From positions 123,946,639-124,010,638 of the forward strand of contig OV884009.1 of the NCBI GenBank assembly GCA_930367205.1: DNA of 64,000 nucleotides. The letters run 5' to 3'. This document shows positions 55,032-64,000 of this stretch, piece after piece. A program made the translations under genes and the position numbers. The stretch is from Acanthosoma haemorrhoidale (taxonomy: Eukaryota; Arthropoda; Insecta; Hemiptera; Acanthosomatidae). Below the pieces are notes generated by a model that saw nothing but the letters and a program-made list of their open reading frames with translations, had not been told where the DNA came from and ran no database searches. Each line of letters begins with the position of its first letter. Positions within the stretch are counted from its first letter, which is position 1.

Positions 55032-55400
55032 TTTTGGTCATATCCTGACATTTAAGAAACTGCTCATGGATATGACCTTATTGATGCAAAGCCATATTGA
55101 TGTTGATTGGATATGTAAAGTAAACATTTGCCATGAAGAAGTAGCCTGCTGGAATAAAGCAGTTAAGGTATTAGCCTCTTTAAAGAGAGAAAGAAGGATT
55201 AAGGAAAGTAGAGATTCAGGTGATAGCTGGTCTGAAAAAAGTCCTAAAACATTAATATTCTAATTTGCAGTGAGGTCGAAGTGTGACTGACTTGTGTTGG
55301 CTGATCCTTTGACTGAGGAGCGTGTAGAAATAACACTGCTTGATGCATTGAGTTGTGTTTGACCTGTGTGTGTGGTGACTGAAGTCTTCTCTTTAGTATT

Positions 55401-56355
55401 TTGTATGTCTGGAATCCCTTGTCCATTGGATGGTTGATCCTGAGAAGAGAGGGTGTATTTGCAGGTGATTCCCGTGTCTTTCTCTACCTGTCGGACCATT
55501 CGCAATCTACCATTGCAAAAGCATGGAAACAATGGTCGCAATCATTCGAATGGTATGCCGAAGCAGTAAATATTTATAAAAAGACGCCGCTTAAACAAGT
55601 TGCCACGTTTATGACACTAATAGGACCAGAAGTCCTAACGATTTATGAGACATTCAAGCTCTCAGAAGACGAGAGGAAGGATTTGAAGGTAATAAATTTA
55701 AAATTTGATAAATATTTTACCCCTAAGGTTAAGAAAACCTATGAGAGACTTGTTTAACTGAATTGTACAAAAGAGAGGGCAAACTTTTGATGATTTTCTT
55801 ACCACTGTGATTAATCAATCAAATAAGTGTAGCTATGACACACTCAGAGATGAGTTACTGTGTGACAAGATAGTTGTGGGGATTTGTGATGAGGTCCGCA
55901 AAGCATTGCTGAATGAAGAAAACCTTTCATTGGATAAATCAGTGACAATTTGTAAGTCACTAGCTACATCTCTCTGAATTGAAAGGAGAATTAAGCGAGT
56001 CAGCCAAAATAAATGCAATAGGTCAGAAAACACAAAAAATGTTCAATAAAAGTAGTGGCACGGTGAAATAAACTGAGGAAAAATTTAATTACAGACATTG
56101 TAACACAGTCCACAGCAAAAGATCATGCCCAGCATTGGAAAGAGGTGCAGAAAATGTGGTATCCAGGGACATTTTGAGCAGTGTTGTTTTGCAAAGAAAA
56201 CAAGACAAGTTGACACTTTTGCCAAGTCTGAAATTAAGGCTGATGACTACAATGATTCACAGTCTGATACTGAAGGGGGTCTATATGTAGGTCATGTGAA
56301 TGCCAATGGTGACAGTGGCCCCCCAGACTGGATCGAGAACATTATTTTTCCATGA
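55401..56355 (+). pseudogene. Ty3/gypsy gag remnant with CCHC knuckle
   Basis: The ORF 55401-55757 includes AWKQWSQSFEWYAEAVNIYK and FMTLIGPEVLTIYETFKLSE, the capsid-like region of gypsy gag, then KFDKYFTPKVKKTYERLV. After a frameshift, DELLCDKIVVGICDEVRKAL continues to 55960. CRKCGIQGHFEQCC at 56149-56190 is a zinc knuckle (C-x2-C-x4-H-x3/4-C). Confidence 0.8.
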
Positions 56356-56560
56356 AATGAAAAATTTCCGTTCAAACTGGATACAGGAGCACATGCTGAG
56401 GTACTCACCACCCAACAGACCAAAGTATGCAAACTAATTGTTGAGCCATCCAGCATCAAGTTCCTCATTGGATATGGAGGAGGTCAAGTACAGGTAGTCG
56501 GGGAAACCACAGTCAGCATAAAAACACAGAGAGACACATGTTGGATACAGTGAGATTTTA
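56356..56560 (+). pseudogene. Ty3/gypsy aspartic protease
   Basis: FKLDTGAHAEVLTTQQTKVC at about 56371-56430 carries the LDTGA active site in place of the usual DTGS/A. FLIGYGGGQVQVVGETTVSI follows as the flap. A stop lies just before (TGA at 56353) and another at about 56550, so the polyprotein is not continuous. Confidence 0.75.
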
Positions 56561-56561
56561 G

Positions 56562-58040
56562 GTGGTTGAGCCGGAACATGACCTTATACTTGAGAAAGAG
56601 ACCTGTGTGAGGCTTGGGCTGGTGAAACGAGTAAACTTAATAAAAGATGGAGAACTCTATTCGGGAATCGGATGTGTAAAAAGTTTCACTTATGAAATGG
56701 ACCTCATAGAAAATCCCTCGTTCAAAATTCACCCACCAAGGAAAGTACCTTACTCTGTTCGGGATCAGGTCAAACACAAAATTGACAAAATGGTGAGCGC
56801 AAAAATTATAAGGCTGATTACGGAACCTGCTTCTGCAGTATTACCCATGGTTGTGGTATGGCGTGAAAAGAAACCTTGCATATGCATTGATTTGGCAGAT
56901 CTAAACAAGAATATCAAGAGAAGGCAATTTCCACTCCAAAACATTGATGACATTGCGGCAAAACTCCACGGATCAACCCGTTTCTCCAAATTGGACTGTG
57001 TCAAGGGGTTCTGGCAAATCTCAGTAACTCCACGAACTGCCAAATACCTCATTTTCAACTCCATGGGGTAGTTATTTATCTCGGCCCTTTGGGCTTTGTA
57101 GTGCACCAGAGATATTTCAACAATTTATGTGTTCCCTCCTGGGTGGAAGGGATTGACTAAGTCAAAATTGCAATGGATGATGCCCTCATTCATACGAAAA
57201 CAGAAGACGAACTGCAGCAAGTCACAGGAAAGGTCCTGATGCGAATAAAAGAATCTGGGCTAAAGGTAAATCGTGAAAAATGCATTTACAATGTATCAAA
57301 AATCAGATTTCTTGGCCATTGGGTTAGCGCTCAAGGTCTAGAAGCAGACCCTGAAAAGATAGAAGCTATTGATCGACTCAAAGTCCCGAGAAATATCAAA
57401 GAATAACAGAGTCTGTTGGGTATGGCCACATATTTAGCAAAATTCATCCCCAAGTTGTTGGAGCACACAGCATCCTTCCGGAAACTTCTTGTGAAAGGCG
57501 TGGAATGGTCATGGTCAGAGGAACAAGCGGAAGCCTTCAAGAAGCTCAAGACAGTTTTGAAAACCCCACCAGTGCTTCATCTCTACAATTCGATGAAAGG
57601 AGTGAAACTTTCTGTGGGTGCGAGCCAGCATTTGCTTGGAGCCGTTCCTCTTTAAAAAGATCAGCCAGTTGCTTTTAGTTCAAGATCCCCGAGTCCCGCA
57701 GAAAAAAAATTATAGCCAACTGGAAAAAGAGGCTACAGCGATTCAATGGGTCTGTAAAAAATTCCACGCATACGTTTGGGGAAATCCAAATCTTGTAATT
57801 GAATTAGATCACAAACCACTTGAGGCAATAATGAAAAAACTGCTGTACAAGGCTCCAGTACGCCTTCAACGCATACTCTTTGAAGTAATGCCATACTGCC
57901 CAAAAGTAGTATACAAAAAAGGAACAGAATTGTACATCGCCGACTCACTTAGCTGTGATTGCGACAACAAACCAGAAGGCAACAAATCATCAAAGCATTA
58001 CCATTCATGTCAGCGTTCCATTTTCCAAACGAAGCTTTGA
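56562..58040 (+). pseudogene. Ty3/gypsy reverse transcriptase and RNase H
   Basis: RT: PPRKVPYSVRDQVKHKIDKM, PMVVVWREKKPCICIDLADL (catalytic RVCVDY-type strand), RFSKLDCVKGFWQISVTPRT (LD box, D kept), GLCSAPEIFQQFMCSLLGG, then MDDALIHTKTEDEL (YxDD reduced to MDD in the usual I/V-Y-x-D-D position). RNase H: NYSQLEKEATAIQWVCKKFH, ELDHKPLEAIMKKLL, ELYIADSLSCDC. Frames break at 57070, 57160, 57405 and 57655. Confidence 0.85.
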
Positions 58041-58059
58041 TGAATTGATTGGAAATATT

Positions 58060-59060
58060 AATAAAGATGCTGTGGTGACCTAACTGAAAAATTACATCAT
58101 AAACGGATGGCCAGAGAGCAAAAAGCAATTATCAGATGCCCTGAAAATTTACTATAGCTTCCGTGAAGAACTGGGCCTGTACGATGGACTCATTGTGAAA
58201 GGGAGCCAAATTATTGTTCCTCAGATTATGGTTCCCCTAATGCTGCAGGAAGTTCACCGCAGCCACAGAGGTATTGAAACATGTCTAAAGATAGCTAGAG
58301 AGGTAATTTATTGGCCGAATATGTCAGATGACATAAAATACTTTGTGAAAAGTTGCCAGACTTGCCAATCGATGCAAAAAGACAAGCCTCAAGAGGTGTT
58401 GGGCGATACAGAAATTCCCAATCGCCCTTGGGAAATAGTGGGTTCAGATATATTCCAATGGAACCAAAAAGAGTATCTCATCATTGCAGATGCGTACTCT
58501 GGATTCTTCGATTTTAAGCTACTTACAAGCTTGATTAGTTTGGCCATCATCCAGCAAGTGAAAACGTGATTTTCCTTACATGGAATTCTGGGTATCATTA
58601 AAGCAGATGGAGGACCTCAATTCAACTGCTTCCAGTTTAAGCAATTCACCAATGCCTAGAAAATCCATCATCAAATGACCAGTCCGCATTTTCCAAGATC
58701 CAATGGTCTTATCGAACGATATGTTCAAGAGGCCATAATGCTACTGAAGAAATGTAGTCAGGAGGAATCGGACATGTTCTTGGTATTGCTTAGTTATAGA
58801 AACACCATGAGGAGATATTGTGTCACCTATACAACGACTTATGGGAAGAAGAACAAAGTTCATGCTACCGTGCACACCAGCACCAGCTAGTCTTCAGCCG
58901 AGAATCATTAATCCTTCGAATGTCAGACAAGCTCTGAAGAGCTATCAGGAGCAGCAGAAGAAGTTTCAAGATACAGCGAAGACTCCACATCAAGTATTCG
59001 CTCAAGGAGAAAGCATCATGTGGAGACAGGGTCATAGAGACTGGGTGCCAGCCACATAAC
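58060..59060 (+). pseudogene. Ty3/gypsy integrase
   Basis: The HHCC zinc domain reads VHRSHRGIETCLKIAREVIY, then YFVKSCQTCQSMQKDKP. The core starts PWEIVGSDIFQW (first Asp) and EYLIIADAYSGFFDFKLL. After a stop come IIKADGGPQFNCFQFKQF (second Asp, here ADGGPQF) and HFPRSNGLIERYVQEAIMLL (catalytic Glu). Two or three lesions. It normally inserts the cDNA into the genome. Confidence 0.85.
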
Positions 59061-59123
59061 TCATCCAATTCCTACATCATTCCGACGCGAGATAGTATCA
59101 AGTACTGCCACAACTCTTGGTTC

Positions 59124-59482
59124 TTGAGGCCAAAGTATGAGCGCACAGAGATAAATGTTGAGCTACCACCAGCAGTGGAAGAAACCCCTTCAGGGAAAAG
59201 CAGTTCTTCTATTTCACCAACAGGTTCACCTCAGTCTGGGTCAAGGCACTCCATATTACCCTCTAAACCTTCGGCATCTACCAGTCAACTTACTGAAACA
59301 GAATATAGCAAGCTGGTAGAGCAGTCCCCTAGCCTGCCATCAGAACAGCCCATTATCAAGCAAAATGAGCACCCATCAGGCCAAGCAGCAGACCACTCCA
59401 CCAGCAATCCCGACACCACAAAGACCAGTTATCACACCAGAAGTGGTCGCCTGATTATTGTTCCGATGAAGCTTGACTTTTG
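59124..59482 (+). pseudogene. Ty3/gypsy pol C-terminal tail
   Basis: A 119-codon open tail, Ser/Pro/Gln-rich (PSGKSSSSISPTGSPQSGSR), ending TSYHTRSGRLIIVPMKLDF. The TRSGRxxxxPxxLDF end is typical for pol of gypsy elements just before the polypurine tract. The open frame is surprisingly intact compared with the rest. Confidence 0.7.
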
Positions 59483-59577
59483 AATTAGTTCATTATATTT
59501 TTGCGTTATATTGTAATTCCTTGAGTTACCTATGTTATCTTGTGATATTATGTTAATTCTTTCTTAATAATTTTGTG

Positions 59578-59861
59578 AAGGAGGAGGATGTCAAGGGATT
59601 TAAGAGATATGAGCTTTGTATCTCGAAGGCTGAGAGAGTAACCAGGGAGTAACCTTTGTTTTTTGAGAGAAATACGGAGTTGTTATTAGTAGATGATTAA
59701 TTCTTTTCCTAGCTCTTCCAAGTTATAAGTAATAAACTTAGTAATACCCATCAGTCCTAAAAGCCGAATAGAGGAACCTCCTGTGCACAATGTGAAGCAC
59801 TCTGCAGACTAAGGTTGTATTCACTAGGTTGTGATAGGATACCATTTCAGTAAGTCCATCA
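59578..59861 (+). repeat. Polypurine tract and 3' LTR of the gypsy element
   Basis: Purine run aaggaggagga (59578-59588), then an LTR start tgtcaagggatttaagagat at 59589. A TG...CA span ends at 59861 (ccatca), just before the mariner at 59864, giving about 273 bp. An aataaa-like box (gtaataaacttag) is near 59730. The end is uncertain, since the mariner may have cut the LTR. Confidence 0.65.
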
Positions 59862-59863
59862 AA

Positions 59864-61143
59864 TACGAGGGTGGTCTGAAAAGTTTCCGACCGAACAAAG
59901 ACGTTTTTTCAGAATTTTTTTTTGAATTTTTCAACACAGTCTCCTTGTAACTCTACACACTTCTCCCAGCGATGCTCCCATCTCTGTAACCCGTCCAAAT
60001 AGTACTCGGCGTTTTTCTCTGCAAAATAATCGTTCACGAAGGTGATTGCCTCTTCATTTGACGAAAATCTCTGTCCTCCGAGCGCAATTTTTTGATGAGG
60101 GGACAAAAAGAAGTCGCTTGGGGCTAGATCTGGTGAGTAAGGTGGATGGTCAAGCAGTTCAAACCGTAATTCATGGATTTTCGCCATGGCAACCGCTGAG
60201 ATGTGAGACGGTGCGTTGTCTTGGTGAAACCGGATTTACTTTTTCTGCAAATATGGCCGTTTTTCCGCAAGTTCTGCCTTCAGCTTGTCAAGTAATGATG
60301 CGTAGTATGCTCCTGTAATGGTTTTTCCTTTTTGAAGATAATCGATTAAAATAACTCCACGACTATCCGAAAAAACAGTCGCTATCACTTTCCCAGCCGA
60401 AAAAACAGTTTTTGCTTTTTTTGGAGCCGGTTCCCCCTTTGCAGTCCACTGTTTGGACTGTATTTTTGTTTCGGGCTTATAATGGTGTATCCAAGTTTCA
60501 TCCACAGTAATTAATCGGCGCCAAAACTCGGATTTATTGAGCCTAAACTGCGCCAACAAAGCGTTGGAAATGTTCATTCGAACACGTTTTTGGCAAACGC
60601 GGCACCCAACGCGCGGACAGCTTTCTCATCTCTAAATGTTGATTTAATATGTCACAAACACGTTCTTTTGACATGTTCATAACCTCTGCTATCTCTCTCA
60701 CTTTAATTCGGCGGTCGTCTAGCACCACATTGGTGAACTTTGGCGATGTTTTCGTCGGTAGTTGCAGTTTTTGGACGTCCCGAACGTTCATTGTCTCCCA
60801 AGCTCTTATGACCACGTTTAAATTCAGCTGCCCAAAATTTCACTGTGGTAAATGATGGTGCAGAGTCCCCATACACAGAATCCAACTCATCTTTGATTTG
60901 CGTAGGCGTATTGCCTTTCAAAAACAAATATTTAATGACAGCTCGATACTCGATTTTGTCCATTTTCATAAAAACACTCACATTGACTCACTCAAACGAC
61001 TGTTACACAACAACTGCGCGTCCAAAATGGCTGAAACTTTGGTGAGTAACTGTCAACAGATGAACAACGAAATTCACTAGCTTTTATTTACGACTGCTGC
61101 TATCTTCATGTTGAGGTCGGAAACTTTTCAGACCACCCTCGTA
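59864..61143 (-). mobile_element. mariner transposon, copy 2 (fuller copy)
   Basis: 1280 bp between tacgagggtggtctgaaaag (59864) and the complementary end ccaccctcgta (61143). Same family as copy 1 (26211) and the solo end at 42012. It retains the segment that copy 1 deleted. It abuts the gypsy LTR on the left and is followed by the same 322-bp passenger on the right. Confidence 0.95.
59909..60981 (-). pseudogene. mariner transposase, copy 2, few lesions
   Basis: Starts MSVFMKMDKIEYRAVIKYLF at 60981. First HTH and linker with RSGRPKTA; second HTH region VREIAEVMNMSKERVCDILN with WVPRLP (the WVPH-like linker motif); ITVDETWIHHYKPETK; HQDNAPSHISAVAMAK; YSPDLAPSDFFLS. The triad D, D34D is complete. 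Two frameshifts (about 60720 and 60570) and one TAA stop just before the HQDN block separate four open pieces. About 345 codons in total, the usual mariner length. Confidence 0.95.
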
Positions 61144-61465
61144 GATATCGATTCAAGAGACCTATATCGATTCATCCTTGACTTCATCAAGAGTTTGGGA
61201 GAATCCAGGAAGAACAGTAGCATAGAGGCATGGATGTAACATAAGGCTCTTTTATCTATCTATCTATCTATAGTGCATGGAAGTGATTATAGATTTTCCC
61301 AATTCTAACAGAAGATTCAAGGCCAACAAAAAATAAGGGTAAAAGTATTTTACAGTCCATTTGTGCTGTGAGCTTGCACACTGAACATTTATTACTTTTC
61401 GAACCTTGAACACTAATGAGCTTCATTTATTTTTGGATTGTTTCAACTGAAGTTGTAGGGTGATG
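61144..61465. repeat. 322-bp segment shared with 27381-27702, copy 2
   Basis: Near-identical to the segment after mariner copy 1, including the (TCTA)n tract at 61252-61272. Similarity stops at 61465 (tgtagggtgat|ggcgtc). No outer terminal repeat follows here, unlike copy 1. Confidence 0.9.
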
Positions 61466-62375
61466 GCGTCAAATAATTAGGAATGGGTTAGATTGTATCA
61501 ATCATATACTGCATGCAAAGTTGTTGATACAAGGAGTTCCAATGGACAAGGGTATCAGTATCACTCTTCTTTCTGGAAGGTAAAAGATTGGTTAAGTCAC
61601 ATATATCTCCCAGAGCCCGTTACTTTCCTAGGTTGAACTACAAGCAATTTTATTTTAAATTTCTATTATGTTTTACAAAGGAAAATGGTTTAGCTTGGAT
61701 ACTGGACATATAACCATAATTAAGCCTGCTAACATGAATGTATAGTTAGATGTTCAAATGTAGCTACTGACTTTTTACAGACTAGTTCAAGATCAGCCCC
61801 CTCCTCTGCTACTTATAAAGATAAGGAACTGGTCTCACCTTAATATCCTTTGACTGGTGTGAATCTGTTTCGCTGGTTACTCTTTTAATCAAAAACTGAT
61901 CAGGAACAGAGTACATTCACAAAAACCACTTCAAAAACAGACAGCTTTAATAAGATATTGGAACAAAAGATATGGAGTCAATCTTGACATTATGATGGCT
62001 ACTGCATACCATCATTACAAATACATCTGTGTTGCTTTCTTCTACACACTCTTCCTTACTAACAATTTCATACCTCCTTTCCATATTCAACTCTAAAAAG
62101 CAGACTTTCATTAACACTTAACCTACTCCTGACAATTGTCTTTTTGTCTTATTCAGCACAGAACATCAATAAATATCCTTTTAGAGCTGTCTTCTCTCCC
62201 CCTCCCTCTCCCTTTCCCTCTTTTCCTCTCCATTTGACATGCCCCTTCCTCAAATATTTTCAAAACCAGAATGTTTAACTTTACATAATTTAACTAACTA
62301 TTGAGTAGTTAATGTAATCCAAAGAAATTAATTAATTTGCTTTTATTTTTTTGTATAGTATACATAATTTTTTAG
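61466..62375. other. Intronic DNA, no gene seen
   Basis: AT-rich, with a C/T-rich run near 62188-62230 (ctcccctccctctcccttt). It ends in the acceptor of the fourth visible Shc exon. Confidence 0.4.
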
Positions 62376-62549
62376 GTTGATAAACGAGTCTCAAAAGCAT
62401 TGGGAATAAAATTAAAAATGGATCATGCTGGATCAAATGTACAGCTGAATATTTCTGCCAAATCAATTTCCCTGCATACAACAGAAGGTAACCAGGCGGT
62501 AACAAATCATGGAATGCCCAAGATTTCATTTGCATCTGGTGGTGATTCA
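62376..62549 (+). CDS. Shc: Shc-type adaptor protein, fourth visible exon (PTB)
   Basis: A 174-base exon: acceptor acataattttttag, donor GTAGGT, phase 0 at both ends, 58 codons. It reads VDKRVSKALGIKLKMDHAGS, NVQLNISAKSISLHTTEGNQ, then AVTNHGMPKISFASGGDS. The AGxxxxLxxSxxSLxL...NHxMxxISFASGGD pattern is characteristic of the Shc PTB domain, including the ligand-binding strand. The next exon (expected VAYVAKDP-type) is not within the window. Confidence 0.9.
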
Positions 62550-64000
62550 GTAGGTATCTTTTATATTTTAATATCATATTACAACTATTTCAAATTTTTA
62601 CGTTTGTCATGGCTCTATGTATGTTGTGATTGACCTATCAGTATACATTTATAATCATACATGTAAGGGTGTAGATGGGAACAAAATAAAATATATCCTT
62701 GCTAAAACAGACCCTCATGGTTATACTTGACATCCTTTTTGTGATGTTTTAACTATCTATAATTATGTGTGTTGGCCAATGAAGGTTCTATATGACTCTC
62801 ACTGTTTTATAGTTATTATTTTGTTTAGTGACTGCTTAATATTATATTAAAGCTGTGATAAAAAAAGGTCAATAAATAAAGGAGGTTATAGAAATCAGTC
62901 TTATTCCTTAATGGTTTAACCATTAATGATAGGCCAAGTTCATTGCTAACATCAAACCGGATGACTATTGTATAATTGATTTAGCTTCGGGTAACTTTCA
63001 AGCAGCTTTAGGACATTAAAGTACTTAATAAACAATCAAGTTCTGCTAATTTATTTATCAAATAAAATTTTGTTCTTATATCATAATAACGCTATATTTT
63101 GGAGCCGCAAACAACTGAAAATACTTAATCAAGAACCTGCTAAGATTTTAAAGTTCTAACTAAGGAATGTAAGTCATTCCCTTACACTAGAGGATGGTGA
63201 GTTAAAGGATCAGAGCCAATAAATTGTATTTGTAAGAACTTATTAGAGGCCATCATAAAAACTTTTTACTCCAAATTAACATTTATAATGTTGGTTATAG
63301 ATTATTTAAGTGGTTTAATGGTCACTTAAAAATTTAAGATGGCTCTAAAAACAAATAATTTTAGGGCATACAAAAAAAATTATAATAGCAATATTTCAAT
63401 TAATGCTTAAAAATCACCAATCCAAATTTTTGTTAAATGCAATGGATAATACTACCAAAAGATGATGTTTGCATGTTTTAGGTGTTATATACTCGTTTTT
63501 ACTTATTGTGAGTTGTTTACTGCATGTTTTTTGGTGTTTTAATGCGTGAAAATCCAGTCTCTACACATCAGTAATAGATGATGAGTTTCGATCGACGTCC
63601 ACATTGACTATTTAATAATATTGGTTGGGTCAATAAAATACTGTAAAGAGCTTGATGAACAACTCATAATTAAAAATACCTATATGTAAATGTATCGTTT
63701 TAAGCAGCAATTCCACTGGAAATAAAAAAGATTTATTTGGCATAGATCGGGTTCTTTGACAGTATCTGTACCCACTAAAACTTACTATGTGCAAAGAAAT
63801 AAAATGAAAAAAATGTATAAAATTAAGCAAGATAAGATGTAATAAAAAATATACATATACACATATTTATCATGAATTAAAAATATAAAATTAAATAAAT
63901 GTAAACAAAAACCATATGAAAAAAATAAAAGAAGATAAAAAACAAATAAAATATCTAGAAAATACACACACTAATTCACAATTGGGCAATCACATATAAA
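62550..64000. other. Intronic DNA, no gene seen
   Basis: AT-rich start of the next Shc intron. No further Shc exon, repeat or ORF could be supported to the window end. Confidence 0.45.

Larger units (their letters stand above)
55260..59861 (+). mobile_element. Ty3/gypsy LTR retrotransposon, decayed, lacking 5' LTR
   Basis: gag (55401-56060), zinc knuckle (56149-56200), protease, RT, RNase H, integrase and a pol tail occur in the order of Ty3/gypsy. A polypurine tract (aaggaggagga, 59578-59588) is followed by a 3' LTR starting TGTCAAGGG. No matching 5' LTR was found upstream. Same strand as Shc, within its intron. Many stops. Confidence 0.85.

Noticed and set aside
54000..55260. 5' LTR of the gypsy element
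   Set aside because: I looked for a copy of the tgtcaagggatttaagag start upstream of gag and found none; the 5' LTR appears lost.
55260..55541. 93-codon - strand ORF (Ser/Thr/Gln-rich) as a gene or antisense gypsy tail
   Set aside because: It overlaps the + strand gag start, lacks any conserved block and has no splice signals. Left unannotated.
51142..62549. Assigning the PTB exons to Numb or Dab
   Set aside because: The strings YMGCLEVLxSM and ISFASGGD and the RGWLH lead-in are specific to Shc; Numb and Dab PTB domains differ at these places.
1..64000. CRISPR arrays, bacterial operons, rRNA genes, phage genes
   Set aside because: No evenly spaced repeats with unique spacers, no ribosome-binding sites with packed ORFs and no rRNA-like segments. 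The window is eukaryotic.
62550..64000. A further Shc exon
   Set aside because: I searched the + strand for an acceptor followed by a VAYVAKDP-like frame and found none before the window end.

Overview
This window is an AT-rich animal nuclear genome, with no operons, GT-AG introns and a heavy load of decayed transposons. The mix of transposons suggests an arthropod: Jockey- and CR1-like LINEs, R2-like LINE pieces, Ty3/gypsy, several mariners, Tc1-like, pogo/Tigger, a ZBED/GTF2IRD2-type hAT and two multicopy families of unassigned class. I do not name a species. About half of the window is recognisable transposon debris; the rest is unassigned AT-rich DNA.

Three host loci stand out. (1) On the + strand, four exons (45299-45407, 51142-51212, 54691-54751, 62376-62549) join in frame and encode most of the N-terminal part of an Shc-type PTB domain. 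The gene starts before 45299 and continues beyond the window. Its introns carry a mariner, two CR1-like LINEs placed head to head, an unclassified transposase relic, a Ty3/gypsy relic and a second mariner. (2) On the - strand, an unrecognised gene runs from about 32820 down to about 11360. Three single exons (32718-32820, 28020-28132, 23522-23613) are followed by an exon pair, X then Y, present in three tandem copies plus a fragment of a fourth. All intact junctions keep phase. (3) Inside the first visible Shc intron lies a possible two-exon + strand gene (50250-50315, 50653-50814) for a small secreted peptide, with a polyadenylation signal at 50864.

Layout. 1-2990: R2-like LINE remains interrupted by a hAT relic. 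4000-8035: long degenerate Jockey-like LINE with ORF1, endonuclease, RT and C-terminus. 8100-9740: non-coding dispersed repeats and a tRNA-derived SINE. 10080-10535: pogo/Tigger tail. 10605-16990: tandem X/Y exons of the - strand gene with LINE fragments between them. 18950-25520: LINE, transposase, minisatellite and Ty3/gypsy fragments around exon E3. 26211-27738: mariner with an apparent passenger segment and an extra outer end. 28020-32820: exons E2 and E1 around Tc1-like and CR1-like fragments. 35500-37090: fairly well preserved Jockey-type RT on the - strand. 37490-44760: sparse LINE, Tigger and mariner scraps and unassigned ORFs. 45299 to the end: the Shc locus.

The most unusual items are the phase-consistent tandem exon pairs, the mariner copies at 26211 and 59864 that share the same 322-bp downstream segment, and the nested secreted-peptide candidate. 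All gene calls rest on reading translations and splice signals by eye; no similarity search was run.
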